Below the pieces are notes generated by a model. The model did not search any database. It was not told the origin of the DNA and was given only the letters and a program-made list of their open reading frames with translations. From an uncultured Burkholderiales bacterium (GTDB lineage Bacteria; Pseudomonadota; Gammaproteobacteria; Burkholderiales; Burkholderiaceae_C), in NCBI GenBank assembly GCA_903832625.1, contig CAILCI010000094.1, forward strand, positions 1 through 50,683: 50,683 bases of DNA, in the 5' to 3' direction. The translations under genes were made by a program, and so were the position numbers. This document shows, in pieces, positions 1 to 9,129 of the stretch; positions within the stretch are counted from its first letter, which is position 1, and the number at the start of each line of letters is the position of its first letter.

Positions 1-894
1 AGTGGAGTTATTTTTGGATTTATCTTCTCTAGGCCATTAACTGCTGAGCGCTCTCATGTTATTGATTTAGATTTCCTTTCAAGGATTGCCTTATCTTGTC
101 TTATTATTTTTACAGCGTGGTATTTTTTGATTGCTCAAAACAAAGACTTTCAAGAAAAATTGGAAAAACCAAGGGAGTCGTATTATCTAGCCCTAGGTAG
201 ATCTCAATACAGCAAAAAAGAATTTGATGGCGCACTCAAGAGTTTTCATACAGCCTCAGATTTAGGCGATAAATTAGCACCAGGATTTTTGGGGTATATG
301 TACGGCAAGGGTGAAGGCGCTGCCAAGAACCCTACCAAATCCATTTATTGGAATGGTGTTGGTATGCAAAGAGGAGATGGATCAGCGGCGTTTAATTTGG
401 GTATTGCTTATGAATACGGTGAGGGTGTTGAAAAGAATGTGAATCGAGCTTTTCAACTTTATGCAAAATCTGCTGAATTAGATTTTATTAGAGGCAAGTT
501 TTACATAATCGATTCCTTACTTATGGGTAATAACGGAATTGCACAGGACGAAGCCCTCGCTTTAAAGTACATGCAAGAACTCGGTTCAAATGCATTTGGT
601 ATTGGAGTTGTGCAGGCAGCAGTTAAAGACAAGAGACCTTTGGGTTATTTCATCCTTGGAAAGTTCTACCAACTGGGATTTGGTTTTGACATAGACCATA
701 AGCTAGCTTTTGAGAATTTCTTAGAAGCCGCTAAGCAAAATCATGCATTGTCCGAGTTCGAGGTTGGCGTGGCCCTGCTCCAAGGCAACGGTGTTGAGGC
801 AGATGCAGTACGAGCTAAGAAAATGTTTGCTCTTGCTGTTCAACACGGTTTTGAACCAACAAAAGAAATGCTTCAAAAGCGCAAAAAGGAATAA
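1..894 (+). CDS. Sel1-repeat (SLR) membrane protein, 5' end outside window
   Basis: The frame is open from base 1, so the gene starts before the window; an internal TTG at 127 is not needed as a start. The visible 297 residues begin with the end of one hydrophobic stretch and a second membrane segment at about residues 29-45, then a soluble region. That region carries Sel1-like repeats of about 36 residues, with motifs such as GYMYGKGEGAAKN, GIAYEYGEGVEKN and GVALLQGNGVEAD. Sel1/TPR-like repeats form helical protein-binding scaffolds; the partner cannot be told from sequence. The DNA is much richer in A+T than the rest of the window, which suggests transfer or relaxed selection. A SHOCT gene follows two bases after the stop, so the two are probably co-transcribed. 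Family call is firm; function is unknown. Confidence 0.8.
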   Translation, partial: SGVIFGFIFSRPLTAERSHVIDLDFLSRIALSCLIIFTAWYFLIAQNKDFQEKLEKPRESYYLALGRSQYSKKEFDGALKSFHTASDLGDKLAPGFLGYMYGKGEGAAKNPTKSIYWNGVGMQRGDGSAAFNLGIAYEYGEGVEKNVNRAFQLYAKSAELDFIRGKFYIIDSLLMGNNGIAQDEALALKYMQELGSNAFGIGVVQAAVKDKRPLGYFILGKFYQLGFGFDIDHKLAFENFLEAAKQNHALSEFEVGVALLQGNGVEADAVRAKKMFALAVQHGFEPTKEMLQKRKKE

Positions 895-896
895 AC

Positions 897-1208
897 ATGC
901 CGATTGCAACAGAACTTGAAAAACTTAAGCAGTTAAAGGACAGTGGAGTGCTTACTCAAATTGAGTTTGAGGTTGCCAAATCAAAGTTGCTTGGAACTCT
1001 TGGTCCTGAAAATACAACGGGCACTGGTGTCAATCAGATTGGTCGAGCCGCGAATCGATGGGTCGATCTTCAATGGGTTTCATATGCAGTAGGTCTAATA
1101 GCTTTTGTATTAATGGTTATTTTTTTCTTCTTGCCAATGTGGAAGTTTATTAATTTTGTTGTTTTTTCGTCGAGTTCAATACCATGTCCAACAAGACCCT
1201 CAGCTTGA
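897..1208 (+). CDS. small SHOCT-domain membrane protein, possibly 3'-truncated
   Basis: A 103-residue protein. Residues about 5-32 match the SHOCT (short C-terminal-like) domain pattern: LEKLKQLKDSGVLTQIEFE, then KSKLL. A single membrane helix follows at about 61-80. SHOCT domains are small oligomerisation or membrane-associated modules found at the ends of many unrelated proteins. The gene sits two bases after the Sel1-repeat gene and shares its A+T-rich composition. Its last 25 or so residues (NFVVFSSSSIPCPTRPSA) are low in character and overlap, in another frame, the start of the protease gene at 1184. This looks like a recombination junction or a lost original 3' end. The reading frame is intact, but whether it is still functional is uncertain. 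Confidence 0.6.
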   Translation: MPIATELEKLKQLKDSGVLTQIEFEVAKSKLLGTLGPENTTGTGVNQIGRAANRWVDLQWVSYAVGLIAFVLMVIFFFLPMWKFINFVVFSSSSIPCPTRPSA

Positions 1209-2338
1209 GGAGCCGCAGCGCAATCTTCTTGTGTGCATGGGTCTGTGCGTCTCAAGTTTGGGCGCAGGAGTTGCCTTGGCACTTGGGCAGTATCGACGCA
1301 AAGGGCGCTGCACCCGCCGCTATCAACACGGGTCTTGTCAAACCTGGCCCCAATGAGGTGGTGGTCGCAGTCATCGATGGCGGTATTTTCCCATCACATC
1401 CCAGTTTGCAAGGGCGTTTGCTCGCGGGATACGACATGTCTTCGGACAACTTGAATGATCGGGGTGCGCGATCCACCAACTTTTCACCCGACAGTTTGAC
1501 TGGGCGATGCGCCGCACGTCCCAATGCTGCAGCAACGCGCACCCACGGAACTGAAATTGCCAGTTTGATTGCAGGCAACGGACAAGATGGCGTGCTCGGA
1601 GTCGATCCCAACGCGAAAATCTTGCCCATCAAACTCTTCTCAGGCTGCGGCATGTCGCGCTCCGACTTAATGGATGCCTTGGCATGGGCGGCTGGTTTTG
1701 AAGTCGAGGGTGTTCCTTTGAACCCCAACCCTGCCAAAGTTATCAATTTGAGCTTCTCCGGCGGGCGTTCAGTGTGCGATCCAAATTTGCAAGCCTTGTT
1801 GGATCGCATTGCCAAGAAAAAAATATTTGTGGTGGCTGCGGGTGGAAATAGTTTTCAAAAGCTGCTCAACGAGCCAGCCAATTGTTCCGGCGTGATTTCT
1901 GTGGGCGCCCTAGACGCCGAAAACAACATCGAAGACTATTCGAGCTTAGACCCGCGCACGGTCATTTATGCCCCAGGGGGCGGAACACGCTTGCTGGGTG
2001 TTGATGCTTGGCGAGTGAACAAGCTCAGAGTTGCAAGCTATCAAACAGACCTCAAAGGCAATGATTTTCCAATTGCTTCAAATCGAGGTGTGGGTACCAG
2101 TTACGCAGCGCCTTTGGTGTCTGGTTTTATCGCGCTGTGGTTGTCCCAAAAACCAGATCTCACGCCCGCAGATTTTTTCAATAACGTGAGCAAATTTACC
2201 CGCCCCGTGAATCCTGAGCCTAAATGCAAAGAGTGCGCGCCCCGAGGTTTGGCGTTAGGACAAAGCGGTTTTGTAGGTCTTGGCGAGGCACATATTGGCG
2301 TGGCGCTTTTGGGAGCGGGTTCATCGCGGCAGAACTAG
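1184..2338 (+). CDS. secreted subtilisin-like serine protease (peptidase S8 family)
   Basis: 384 residues with an N-terminal signal peptide: a basic start, hydrophobic residues about 13-25, and probable cleavage after VWA near residue 27. The S8 catalytic triad is complete and in order: Asp65 in VAVIDGG, His121 in THGTEIASLIAG and Ser306 in GVGTSYAAPLVSG. The oxyanion Asn222 lies in AAGGNS. The protein is therefore predicted to be an active exported endopeptidase. Subtilisins often carry a propeptide, but the first triad residue is only about 38 residues after cleavage, so any propeptide is very short. The start overlaps the 3' end of the SHOCT gene and the ribosome site before it is weak. 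Codon use matches the bulk genome, unlike the two genes upstream. Substrate unknown. Confidence 0.85.
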   Translation: MSNKTLSLRSRSAIFLCAWVCASQVWAQELPWHLGSIDAKGAAPAAINTGLVKPGPNEVVVAVIDGGIFPSHPSLQGRLLAGYDMSSDNLNDRGARSTNFSPDSLTGRCAARPNAAATRTHGTEIASLIAGNGQDGVLGVDPNAKILPIKLFSGCGMSRSDLMDALAWAAGFEVEGVPLNPNPAKVINLSFSGGRSVCDPNLQALLDRIAKKKIFVVAAGGNSFQKLLNEPANCSGVISVGALDAENNIEDYSSLDPRTVIYAPGGGTRLLGVDAWRVNKLRVASYQTDLKGNDFPIASNRGVGTSYAAPLVSGFIALWLSQKPDLTPADFFNNVSKFTRPVNPEPKCKECAPRGLALGQSGFVGLGEAHIGVALLGAGSSRQN

Positions 2339-2475
2339 TTGTTAGCAATTGTTAATATTTTTTTGTGCAGTTAACTCTTGGGTTTGAATCAATTAAGGTT
2401 CTAATAATGTATTGCTGCGACTAATTTAACACTCAAAAAGTTTTGTTCGTGGCTCAATCACCCGAGGAGTGACGA

Positions 2476-2742
2476 ATGTTTCGCTACAAACGATGCTGGG
2501 CTTTGGCGCTGGTGCTGTTGCCAATATGGGCCAATGCGCAAAATTGCAGACTGATACGCAACAATCCAGACGATCTCAATTACTGCAAAAGCATTGAAAA
2601 AGGCGAGCGCAAGTATTGCAAAAAAATCATTTCAAATGACAAGCAAAACCTGTGTCTTGGCAAAGCCGATAACAACAAGAATTTCTGCAATGAAATCAAA
2701 GACGTCAAGATGCGCAAGCACTGCATGGATAGTATGCACTAA
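2476..2742 (+). CDS. small secreted cysteine-rich protein with periodic Cys spacing
   Basis: 88 residues, preceded by a good ribosome site (GAGGAG, 2464-2469, seven bases before ATG). A signal peptide is clear: basic start, hydrophobic residues 8-19, and probable cleavage after ANA at residue 21. The mature part is about 67 residues, lysine-rich, with six cysteines at 24, 37, 48, 60, 71 and 83. Spacing is 13, 11, 12, 11 and 12, usually with an aromatic or bulky residue just before the Cys, as in YC, NLC, NFC and HC. This periodicity suggests a tandem repeat of short helices locked by three disulfides in the periplasm or outside. I do not recognise a named family. It lies between the subtilisin-like protease and a convergent regulator gene, and no function is claimed. 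Confidence 0.65.
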   Translation: MFRYKRCWALALVLLPIWANAQNCRLIRNNPDDLNYCKSIEKGERKYCKKIISNDKQNLCLGKADNNKNFCNEIKDVKMRKHCMDSMH

Positions 2743-2764
2743 CACACGCAGGCGTTAGCAAACC

Positions 2765-3109
2765 TCAAGCCGTTTGTAGTGCCGCCTGCATGACGCGTCC
2801 CACCGACTCAAAATAATCGTGCGCATTTTGCGTGGGCACGATGTATTTGGTGCGGCGGTTTTTGCCTTCGAACACGGTGTCGATGAAGCCGAGTTCCCGC
2901 AACTGATCCAACTTGCGATGAATGGTTGCAGGCGAGGCAATGCTCTCTAAGCTCATTGCCTCGGTCACAGTCAGAGGTTTTTCTTGCTCAAAGCGCACGG
3001 CGATGACTTCGAGCAACTTTTTTGCATCGAGATCAATGCTCTGGGTTTGCTCAACTTCCAGCGCTTGGAGCAGGTTCAAAAACCGCATGTAAATTTGTTT
3101 GGTAGACAT
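2765..3109 (-). CDS. winged-helix (MarR-like) transcriptional regulator
   Basis: 114 residues when started at the ATG at 3109. A GTG 60 bases further upstream would add a poorly conserved-looking leader, and neither start has a strong ribosome site. Residues about 45-95 form a helix-turn-helix plus wing: LTVTEAMSLESIASPATIHR is the HTH, followed by KLDQLRELGFIDTV and a basic wing (GKNRRTKYI). The family resembles small MarR/IclR-type repressors with only a DNA-binding domain and short flanking helices. The gene lies 78 bases downstream of gabD on the same strand and converges with the small Cys-rich gene. The intergenic stretch before it is A+T-rich, so it probably has its own promoter. Targets are unknown; control of gabD is a guess from position only. 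Confidence 0.65.
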   Translation of the reverse strand: MSTKQIYMRFLNLLQALEVEQTQSIDLDAKKLLEVIAVRFEQEKPLTVTEAMSLESIASPATIHRKLDQLRELGFIDTVFEGKNRRTKYIVPTQNAHDYFESVGRVMQAALQTA

Positions 3110-3187
3110 AGCAATGTTTGGAAATTTTTGAGTAACGCTAACTATTTTATACACTTTTCTCAAAATCACCTATATATTACTTTTGGT

Positions 3188-4660
3188 TTAAATGTCACCA
3201 ATGCATAAATATTTCATTTCTAGATATTCTTCCATGCCGTGCTGAGAACCTTCTCGACCTAAGCCAGAATGCTTAACGCCACCAAACGGCACATGCTCGG
3301 TCGCGATGATGCCCACGTTGATCCCCACCATGCCGTATTCCAGCGCTTCGCTCACGCGGTAGATGCGGCCAATGTCACGGCTGTAGAAGTAGCTGGCGAG
3401 ACCAAATTCGGTGTTGTTGGCTGCGTCTACCGCCTCTTGCTCGTGGTGAAAGCGGAACACCGGCGCGAAGGGGCCAAAGGTTTCTTCCTTGGCGCACAAC
3501 ATGTCAGCGCTGGCTTCTGAAATGACAGTCGGCTCAAAAAACTGGCCACTCAGCTTGTTCCCGCCGACTTGCAACTTGCCGCCTTTGGCCAGCGCGTCTT
3601 TGACGTGGCGCTCGACTTTGTCCACTGCAGCATCTTCGATCAGCGGACCTTGGCTCACGCCTTCCTCAAAGCCGTTGCCAACTTTGAGGGTTTTGACTTT
3701 GGCGGAGAACTTTTTTACGAACTCGTCGTAGACGCCGTCTTGCACATAAATGCGGTTGGCGCAGACGCAGGTTTGGCCTGCATTGCGGTATTTGCTGGCC
3801 ATCGCGCCTTCGACGGCGCTGTCCACATCGGCGTCGTCAAACACGATGAAAGGTGCGTTGCCGCCCAACTCCAGCGAGAGTTTTTTCACGCTGGGTGCAG
3901 ACTGCGCCATCAAAATGCGACCCACTTCGGTGGAGCCCGTAAAGCTGATGTGACGCACCACATCGCTGGCGCAAAACACTTTGCCCACGGCAATGCTGTT
4001 GCTGCTGTCAGCGGTCAACACGTTCAAGACACCAGCGGGGATGCCGGCACGCACAGCCAGCTCGGCCGCAGCCAAGGCGGTCAGCGGCGTGAGTTCAGCG
4101 GGTTTGATGACCACGGGGCAGCCCGCAGCCAAAGCGGGTGCCACTTTGCGGGTGATCATGGCGAGTGGGAAATTCCACGGGGTGATGGCTGCGCACACGC
4201 CAATGGGTTGTTTCAAAACCATCAGGCGGCGGTTGTTGTCGAACTGGGGCAGGGTTTCGCCGTTGACGCGCTTGGCTTCTTCGGCAAACCATTCGACAAA
4301 GCTTGCGCCGTAGGCAATTTCGCCCTTGGCTTCGGCAAAGGGCTTGCCTTGCTCGGCGGTCAAAATCCGCGCCAAATCTTCTTGGTTGGCCATAAGCAAG
4401 TCGAACCACTTGCGCAAAATGGTGCAGCGTTCTTTGGCTGTTTTGTTGCGCCAAGCGGGCCATGCCGCGTTGGCGGCGTCAATGGCGGCGCTGGCGTCTG
4501 CTGTGCCTAAATTGGCCACGTCGGTGAGTTTCTTGCCAGTAGACGGATCATGCACATCGAAACGGCTGCTGCCTTTGAGCCATTGACCGTTGATCAGCGC
4601 ATCGGTCTTGAGCAAGCTGGGGTCGTTCAACAAAGAGAGGGGGGCGGTTTTCATGTCCAT
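3188..4660 (-). CDS. gabD: succinate-semialdehyde dehydrogenase (NADP+)
   Basis: 490 residues, the normal GabD length. It oxidises succinate semialdehyde to succinate, the last step of GABA degradation, feeding the TCA cycle. The aldehyde dehydrogenase core is complete: the NAD(P)-binding region around ITPWNFPLAMITRKVAPALA, FTGSTEVGR, the general base Glu in SLELGGNAPF, and the catalytic Cys in NAGQTCVCANR, followed by KEETFGPFAPV. The start is placed at 4660 because GGAG lies seven bases upstream and the protein then begins like GabD; the open frame runs to 5191 but the extra residues antisense alaS and look like noise. A second Cys two residues after the catalytic one is typical of this group. 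It is divergent from alaS. Other short-chain semialdehyde substrates are possible. Confidence 0.9.
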   Translation of the reverse strand: MDMKTAPLSLLNDPSLLKTDALINGQWLKGSSRFDVHDPSTGKKLTDVANLGTADASAAIDAANAAWPAWRNKTAKERCTILRKWFDLLMANQEDLARILTAEQGKPFAEAKGEIAYGASFVEWFAEEAKRVNGETLPQFDNNRRLMVLKQPIGVCAAITPWNFPLAMITRKVAPALAAGCPVVIKPAELTPLTALAAAELAVRAGIPAGVLNVLTADSSNSIAVGKVFCASDVVRHISFTGSTEVGRILMAQSAPSVKKLSLELGGNAPFIVFDDADVDSAVEGAMASKYRNAGQTCVCANRIYVQDGVYDEFVKKFSAKVKTLKVGNGFEEGVSQGPLIEDAAVDKVERHVKDALAKGGKLQVGGNKLSGQFFEPTVISEASADMLCAKEETFGPFAPVFRFHHEQEAVDAANNTEFGLASYFYSRDIGRIYRVSEALEYGMVGINVGIIATEHVPFGGVKHSGLGREGSQHGMEEYLEMKYLCIGDI

Positions 4661-4738
4661 GCGTGGTCTCCGTAGAAGTAATCCCAAGAGCATACCGCGC
4701 ACGTATTGACCTGCAAGACTCAGGGGCGACACGAAAAC

Positions 4739-4744
4739 TATAAT
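4739..4744 (+). promoter_or_regulatory. perfect -10 hexamer of alaS
   Basis: TATAAT with its last base seven bases before the alaS ATG at 4751. No good -35 is seen at 16-18 bases. If used, transcription would begin at or within a base or two of the start codon, giving a leaderless message. Direct reading of sequence; use as a promoter is inferred. Confidence 0.5.
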
Positions 4745-4750
4745 TTCAGG

Positions 4751-7378
4751 ATGACTACCCCGCAAAAACTCTCTGTCGCCGACATTCGTAAAACCTTTTT
4801 GGACTTTTTTGCCTCCAAAGGGCACACCGTGGTGGCTTCCAGCCCCTTGGTGCCGGGCAACGACCCGACCTTGATGTTCACCAACTCGGGCATGGTGCAG
4901 TTCAAAGATGTGTTTTTGGGTTCGGACAAACGCTCGTATGTCCGCGCGGCCTCGGTGCAAGCCTGTTTGCGGGCGGGTGGCAAACACAACGACTTGGAAA
5001 ACGTGGGCTACACCGCACGTCACCACACGTTTTTTGAAATGTTGGGCAACTGGAGTTTTGGCGATTACTTCAAACGCGAGAGCCTGAAGTGGGCGTGGGA
5101 ATTGCTGACTGAGGTCTACAAACTGCCCAAAGAGCGCTTGCTCGCCACCGTCTACCAAGAAGACGACGAAGCCTACGACATTTGGACCCAAGAAATTGGC
5201 CTGCCACCCGAGCGCGTGATTCGCATTGGCGACAACAAAGGCGGGCGCTACAAGAGCGACAACTTCTGGATGATGGCCGACACCGGCCCTTGCGGCCCCT
5301 GCTCAGAAATCTTCTATGACCACGGCGATCACATTCCCGGCGGCCCGCCCGGCAGCCCAGACGAAGACGGCGACCGTTTCATCGAAATTTGGAACAACGT
5401 GTTCATGCAATTCAACATGGCCGAAGACGGCAGCGTCACCCGCTTGCCCGCGCCCTGCGTGGACACCGGCATGGGCTTGGAGCGCTTGGCCGCGATCTTG
5501 CAGCATGTGCACAGCAACTACGAAATCGACTTGTTTGACGCCCTCATCAAAGCCGCGTCACGCGAAACCGGTTGCACCGACTTGAGCCACAAAAGCCTGC
5601 GCGTGATTGCCGACCACATTCGCGCCACCGCGTTTTTGGTGAGCGACGGTGTCGTGCCCAGCAACGAAGGACGCGGCTATGTGCAGCGTCGCATCATCCG
5701 CCGCGCTATTCGCCACGGGTATTTGCTGGGACAAAAAACGCCGTTTTTCCACAAGCTGGTGCCCGATTTGGTTCAACTCATGGGCGCGGCTTACCCCAAT
5801 ATGGCGTCGCAGGCCGAGCGCATTGCGTCGGTGTTGAAGACAGAAGAAGAACGCTTTTTTGAAACGCTTGAAGTGGGCATGCAAATTTTGGATGCTGCGC
5901 TCGAAGGCGGTGTGAAAGTTTTGCCCGGCGACGTGGCCTTCAAGCTGCATGACACCTATGGTTTCCCGCTCGACTTGTCAGCCGATGTGTGCCGCGAACG
6001 CAACTTGAGCGTGGATGAAGCTGGCTTTGCCGCCGCGATGGAAAAACAAAAATCCCAAGCCCGCGCCGCTGGCAAGTTCAAGATGGACAAAGCCTTGGAG
6101 TACAGCGGCGCTGGCAACGCATTTGTGGGCTACGAGCATCTGAGCCAATCGGCCAAAGTGCTGGCGGTTTATTTGGATGGCAACTCGGTGGCCGAACTCA
6201 AGCATGGTCAAAGCGGCGTGGTTGTGCTCGACAGCACCCCGTTTTACGCCGAGAGCGGCGGCCAAGTGGGCGACCAAGGCACGCTCGTGAGCGGCTCGGC
6301 CAGTTTTGAGGTGCAAGACACGCAAAAAATCAAGGCCGATGTGTTTGGTCACCACGGCACTTTGACCCAAGGCACGCTGGCCGTGGGCGACACGGTGGAC
6401 GCGCAAGTCAACACGCAACTGCGCGCCGCCACGGTGCGCAACCACTCCGCCACGCATTTGATGCACAAGGCCTTGCGCGAAGTGCTGGGCGAACATGTGC
6501 AGCAAAAAGGCAGCTTGGTCACGCCAGAGCGCACCCGCTTTGACTTTGCCCACAACGCGCCTGTCACGGACGCGCAAATTCGCCAGATCGAAACCTTGGT
6601 GAATGCGGAAATTTTGAGCAATGCCCAAGCCCAAGCGCGGGTGATGGACATTGAATCCGCCCAAAAAACAGGCGCGATGATGTTGTTCGGCGAAAAATAC
6701 GGCGACAGCGTGCGCGTGCTCGACATTGGCTCCAGCCGCGAGTTGTGCGGTGGCACACACGTCAAAGCCACGGGCGACATTGGCGTCTTCAAAGTGGTGG
6801 CCGAGGGCGGTGTGGCTGCAGGCGTGCGCCGCATTGAAGCAGTCACAGGTGCCAATGCGCTGGCCTATTTGCAAAGCTTGGAAGACACCGTCAACCACGC
6901 CGCTGGTGCCCTGAAAGCCACGCCCGCAGAGTTGAACCAACGCATTGCGCAAGTGCTCGACCAAGTCAAGACCTTGGAAAAAGAAGTGTCGTCCTTGAAA
7001 GGCAAAGTCGCCTCCGCCCAAGGCGATGAGTTGATGACCCAAGCCGTTGAGATCAAAGGCGTCAAACTGCTCGCCGCCAAGCTCGAAGGCGCAGACGCCA
7101 AAACCTTGCGCGAGACCTTGGACAAGCTCAAAGACAAACTCAAAACTGCGGTCATCGTCTTGGCCGCTGCGGAGGGCGACAAGGTGCAAATTGCCGCAGG
7201 TGTGACCGCCGACAGTGTGAGCAAAGTCAAGGCCGGCGAGTTGGTCAACTTTGTGGCGCAGCAAGTCGGTGGCAAAGGGGGCGGCAAGCCCGACATGGCG
7301 ATGGCCGGTGGCACGGATGCGTCAGGTTTGCCCAAAGCCTTGGCCAGCGTGCAGGCTTGGGTGACTGAGCGTTTGTAA
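4751..7378 (+). CDS. alaS: alanine--tRNA ligase
   Basis: 875 residues, close to the usual bacterial length. It charges tRNA-Ala with alanine in the cytoplasm and edits mischarged Ser/Gly. The class II catalytic domain begins at [14 protein letters not shown], with motif 2 around [18 protein letters not shown] and GMGLERLA later. The editing domain has the zinc/catalytic [10 protein letters not shown] and [11 protein letters not shown] motifs, and the C-terminal coiled coil and C-Ala domain end in [15 protein letters not shown]. The start is the ATG at 4751; the frame extends upstream to a TTG at 4706, but those 15 residues are not AlaS-like. There is almost no room for a ribosome site before this ATG, and a TATAAT lies just upstream, so translation may be leaderless. 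It is divergent from gabD and convergent with the pseudouridine synthase gene. Confidence 0.97.
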   Translation: MTTPQKLSVADIRKTFLDFFASKGHTVVASSPLVPGNDPTLMFTNSGMVQFKDVFLGSDKRSYVRAASVQACLRAGGKHNDLENVGYTARHHTFFEMLGNWSFGDYFKRESLKWAWELLTEVYKLPKERLLATVYQEDDEAYDIWTQEIGLPPERVIRIGDNKGGRYKSDNFWMMADTGPCGPCSEIFYDHGDHIPGGPPGSPDEDGDRFIEIWNNVFMQFNMAEDGSVTRLPAPCVDTGMGLERLAAILQHVHSNYEIDLFDALIKAASRETGCTDLSHKSLRVIADHIRATAFLVSDGVVPSNEGRGYVQRRIIRRAIRHGYLLGQKTPFFHKLVPDLVQLMGAAYPNMASQAERIASVLKTEEERFFETLEVGMQILDAALEGGVKVLPGDVAFKLHDTYGFPLDLSADVCRERNLSVDEAGFAAAMEKQKSQARAAGKFKMDKALEYSGAGNAFVGYEHLSQSAKVLAVYLDGNSVAELKHGQSGVVVLDSTPFYAESGGQVGDQGTLVSGSASFEVQDTQKIKADVFGHHGTLTQGTLAVGDTVDAQVNTQLRAATVRNHSATHLMHKALREVLGEHVQQKGSLVTPERTRFDFAHNAPVTDAQIRQIETLVNAEILSNAQAQARVMDIESAQKTGAMMLFGEKYGDSVRVLDIGSSRELCGGTHVKATGDIGVFKVVAEGGVAAGVRRIEAVTGANALAYLQSLEDTVNHAAGALKATPAELNQRIAQVLDQVKTLEKEVSSLKGKVASAQGDELMTQAVEIKGVKLLAAKLEGADAKTLRETLDKLKDKLKTAVIVLAAAEGDKVQIAAGVTADSVSKVKAGELVNFVAQQVGGKGGGKPDMAMAGGTDASGLPKALASVQAWVTERL

Positions 7379-7408
7379 GCCAGCTTTGACTGCGTCAAGT
7401 GGCGCAAG

Positions 7409-8344
7409 TCAAGCTTCAGCCGCCTTTAAACGCAGTGTTAAGCGGCTTTCAAAGTGCCGCGAGACGCCTGTCACAGGGTCTTCAAAATCAATGCTGCGTG
7501 CCAACAATTGCAAGGGGCGCGACAAGTCTTCAGGCTCATCGGCGCGGCGTTTGATGTGCGGATAAAACTGATCGCCTTCAATCGGCGCACCCAAGGCGTT
7601 CATGTGGATGCGCAGTTGGTGGCGTCGGCCTGTGATGGGCTCTAAGCGGTACAAGGCCGCGTCGCCCACCTCACGCAGCACAGAAATGCGCGACTCGGCG
7701 TTGACCTCAGCCTCGTTGGCCGCTTCAACTTCTTGCGAACGAAAAAAATCTTGCGACGGCACGATGCGACTGCGTCGCGTGTGTGGAAAACTCAAATCGG
7801 TTCTCGCTGCAACCGCTTCGTAGACCTTGTGCACCGAGCGCTCGCGAAACAAGGCATGGTAGGCACCTCGGTCTTGTGGGCGAACACTCAACAAAACCAA
7901 ACCCGCTGTTTCTCGGTCAATGCGGTGGATGGGCGTCAACTCGCTCAAGCCCAGTTCACGCTTGAGCTGCACCAACAGGCTTTGCTGCACATAACGTCCA
8001 CTGGGCGTGACAGGCATGAAATGCGGCTTGTCAGCGACCACCACATGCGCATCTTGAAACAGCACCTGCGCTTTGAACGGCAGCTCGGGCTCGTCGCCCA
8101 CATCGCGGTAATAAAACACGCGGCTGTGGGGTGTGTAAGCCTGTTCGGGCGGGATGGCTTGGCCGTTGGCGTTGAGCACTTGCGCTTGTGCCATGCGGTG
8201 TTGCCATTGGTCACGGCTCACCGCCGACAAGCGTTCGGCCAAAAAATCCAGCACCGTGGCCCACGCGCCCGATGGCAAGGCCACGCAACTGGGGCTAACG
8301 CCATTGCGCATAGGCAAGTGCGCGGGTCGGTGCAATCGCGTCAT
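7409..8344 (-). CDS. RluA-family pseudouridine synthase
   Basis: 311 residues. It converts specific uridines in rRNA or tRNA to pseudouridine. Residues about 95-290 form the catalytic domain. The RluA signature HRIDRETAG carries the catalytic Asp143, and the later RRHQLRIHMNALGAPIEGD block is the conserved RluA motif III region. The N-terminal 80 residues could hold a short S4-like RNA-binding segment but no clear motif is seen. It is the last gene of a minus-strand run after the FAD oxidoreductase, gluQ and trmB, starting 16 bases after the trmB stop. All but the oxidoreductase act on RNA or tRNA, a sensible grouping. Which site it modifies cannot be told; it resembles the RluA/TruC branch more than RsuA. 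Confidence 0.85.
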   Translation of the reverse strand: MTRLHRPAHLPMRNGVSPSCVALPSGAWATVLDFLAERLSAVSRDQWQHRMAQAQVLNANGQAIPPEQAYTPHSRVFYYRDVGDEPELPFKAQVLFQDAHVVVADKPHFMPVTPSGRYVQQSLLVQLKRELGLSELTPIHRIDRETAGLVLLSVRPQDRGAYHALFRERSVHKVYEAVAARTDLSFPHTRRSRIVPSQDFFRSQEVEAANEAEVNAESRISVLREVGDAALYRLEPITGRRHQLRIHMNALGAPIEGDQFYPHIKRRADEPEDLSRPLQLLARSIDFEDPVTGVSRHFESRLTLRLKAAEA

Positions 8345-8360
8345 GGCGCGGCTCGTGGTG

Positions 8361-9089
8361 TTAGCGCTTGCTGAACACCAAGTCCCACACGCCGTGGCCC
8401 AGTTTCAAGCCACGGTTTTCAAACTTGGTGAGCGGGCGGTAGTCGGGTTTGGGGGCGAAGCCGCTGGGGTCGGTGGCGGTGTTTTGCAACTGCGCTTCGG
8501 CGTTGAGTACCGCCAGCATTTGCTCGGCATAGGGTTGCCAGTCGGTGGCCAAATGCAGATAACCACCGGGTTTGATGTGCTGCACCAATCGCTGCACAAA
8601 CGGGCTTTGGATCAAGCGGCGTTTGTGGTGGCGGCTTTTGTGCCACGGGTCAGGAAAGAAAATATGCACGCCGTCCAAGCTGTGTTCGCCCAGCATGTGG
8701 TCCATGACTTCCACCGCGTCGTGCTGCACGATGCGGATGTTGTCAATCAGCTCTTCGCCGCAGCGTTTGAGCAAAGCGCCCACGCCGGGCGCATGGACTT
8801 CGCAGCACAAAAAATTGTCGCCGGCGCGGGTATGCGCGATTTTGGCCGTGGCATCGCCCATGCCAAAACCGATTTCCAAAATCAAGGGCGCATGGCGACC
8901 AAAAGCGGCTTGCACGTCCAGACGCTGCGCTTGGTAGGGAATTAAAAACTGTGCCCCATATTGCTCAAAGGCGCGCGTTTGTCCGGGTCCCATGCGACCC
9001 GCACGCAGCACATAGGTTTTGATCACGCGCATGAAGGGCGTGGTTTCTGGCGTTGCGTGGGGCGTGGCGGACGTGTCGGCGGTGGTCAT
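8361..9089 (-). CDS. trmB: tRNA (guanine(46)-N7)-methyltransferase
   Basis: 242 residues from the ATG at 9089, the expected TrmB length; the open frame continues to 9230 but that part overlaps gluQ and is not TrmB-like. TrmB uses S-adenosylmethionine to make m7G46 in the variable loop of tRNAs. Visible motifs are [17 protein letters not shown] (SAM-binding motif I), the acidic loop around [12 protein letters not shown], and the signature [19 protein letters not shown]. The C terminus has [15 protein letters not shown] and the end motif [17 protein letters not shown], close to TrmB proteins. It lies 40 bases after gluQ in a same-strand run, so it is probably co-transcribed with that tRNA-modifying enzyme. 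The residues before MRVIKTYV look like a variable leader. Confidence 0.93.
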   Translation of the reverse strand: MTTADTSATPHATPETTPFMRVIKTYVLRAGRMGPGQTRAFEQYGAQFLIPYQAQRLDVQAAFGRHAPLILEIGFGMGDATAKIAHTRAGDNFLCCEVHAPGVGALLKRCGEELIDNIRIVQHDAVEVMDHMLGEHSLDGVHIFFPDPWHKSRHHKRRLIQSPFVQRLVQHIKPGGYLHLATDWQPYAEQMLAVLNAEAQLQNTATDPSGFAPKPDYRPLTKFENRGLKLGHGVWDLVFSKR

Positions 9090-9129
9090 GGCGAGGCAGT
9101 GGTCAAACAAACCCACATTATCGGCGCTG

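Noticed and set aside
3569-4510. 313-residue plus-strand frame inside gabD
   Set aside because: Antisense to gabD; Gly/Phe/His-rich with no domain.
4661-5191. N-terminal extension of gabD (about 177 residues)
   Set aside because: Overlaps alaS in antisense; the GGAG site before 4660 and the GabD length support the later start.
5978-7264. 428-residue open frame on the minus strand inside alaS
   Set aside because: It runs antisense to a clear alaS, has a His/Gly/Val-rich composition typical of antisense shadows of GC-biased codons, and no recognisable domain.
7382-7416. Imperfect inverted repeat between the convergent alaS and RluA-type genes
   Set aside because: The arms match only with bulges and no run of T follows either way; not strong enough to call a terminator.
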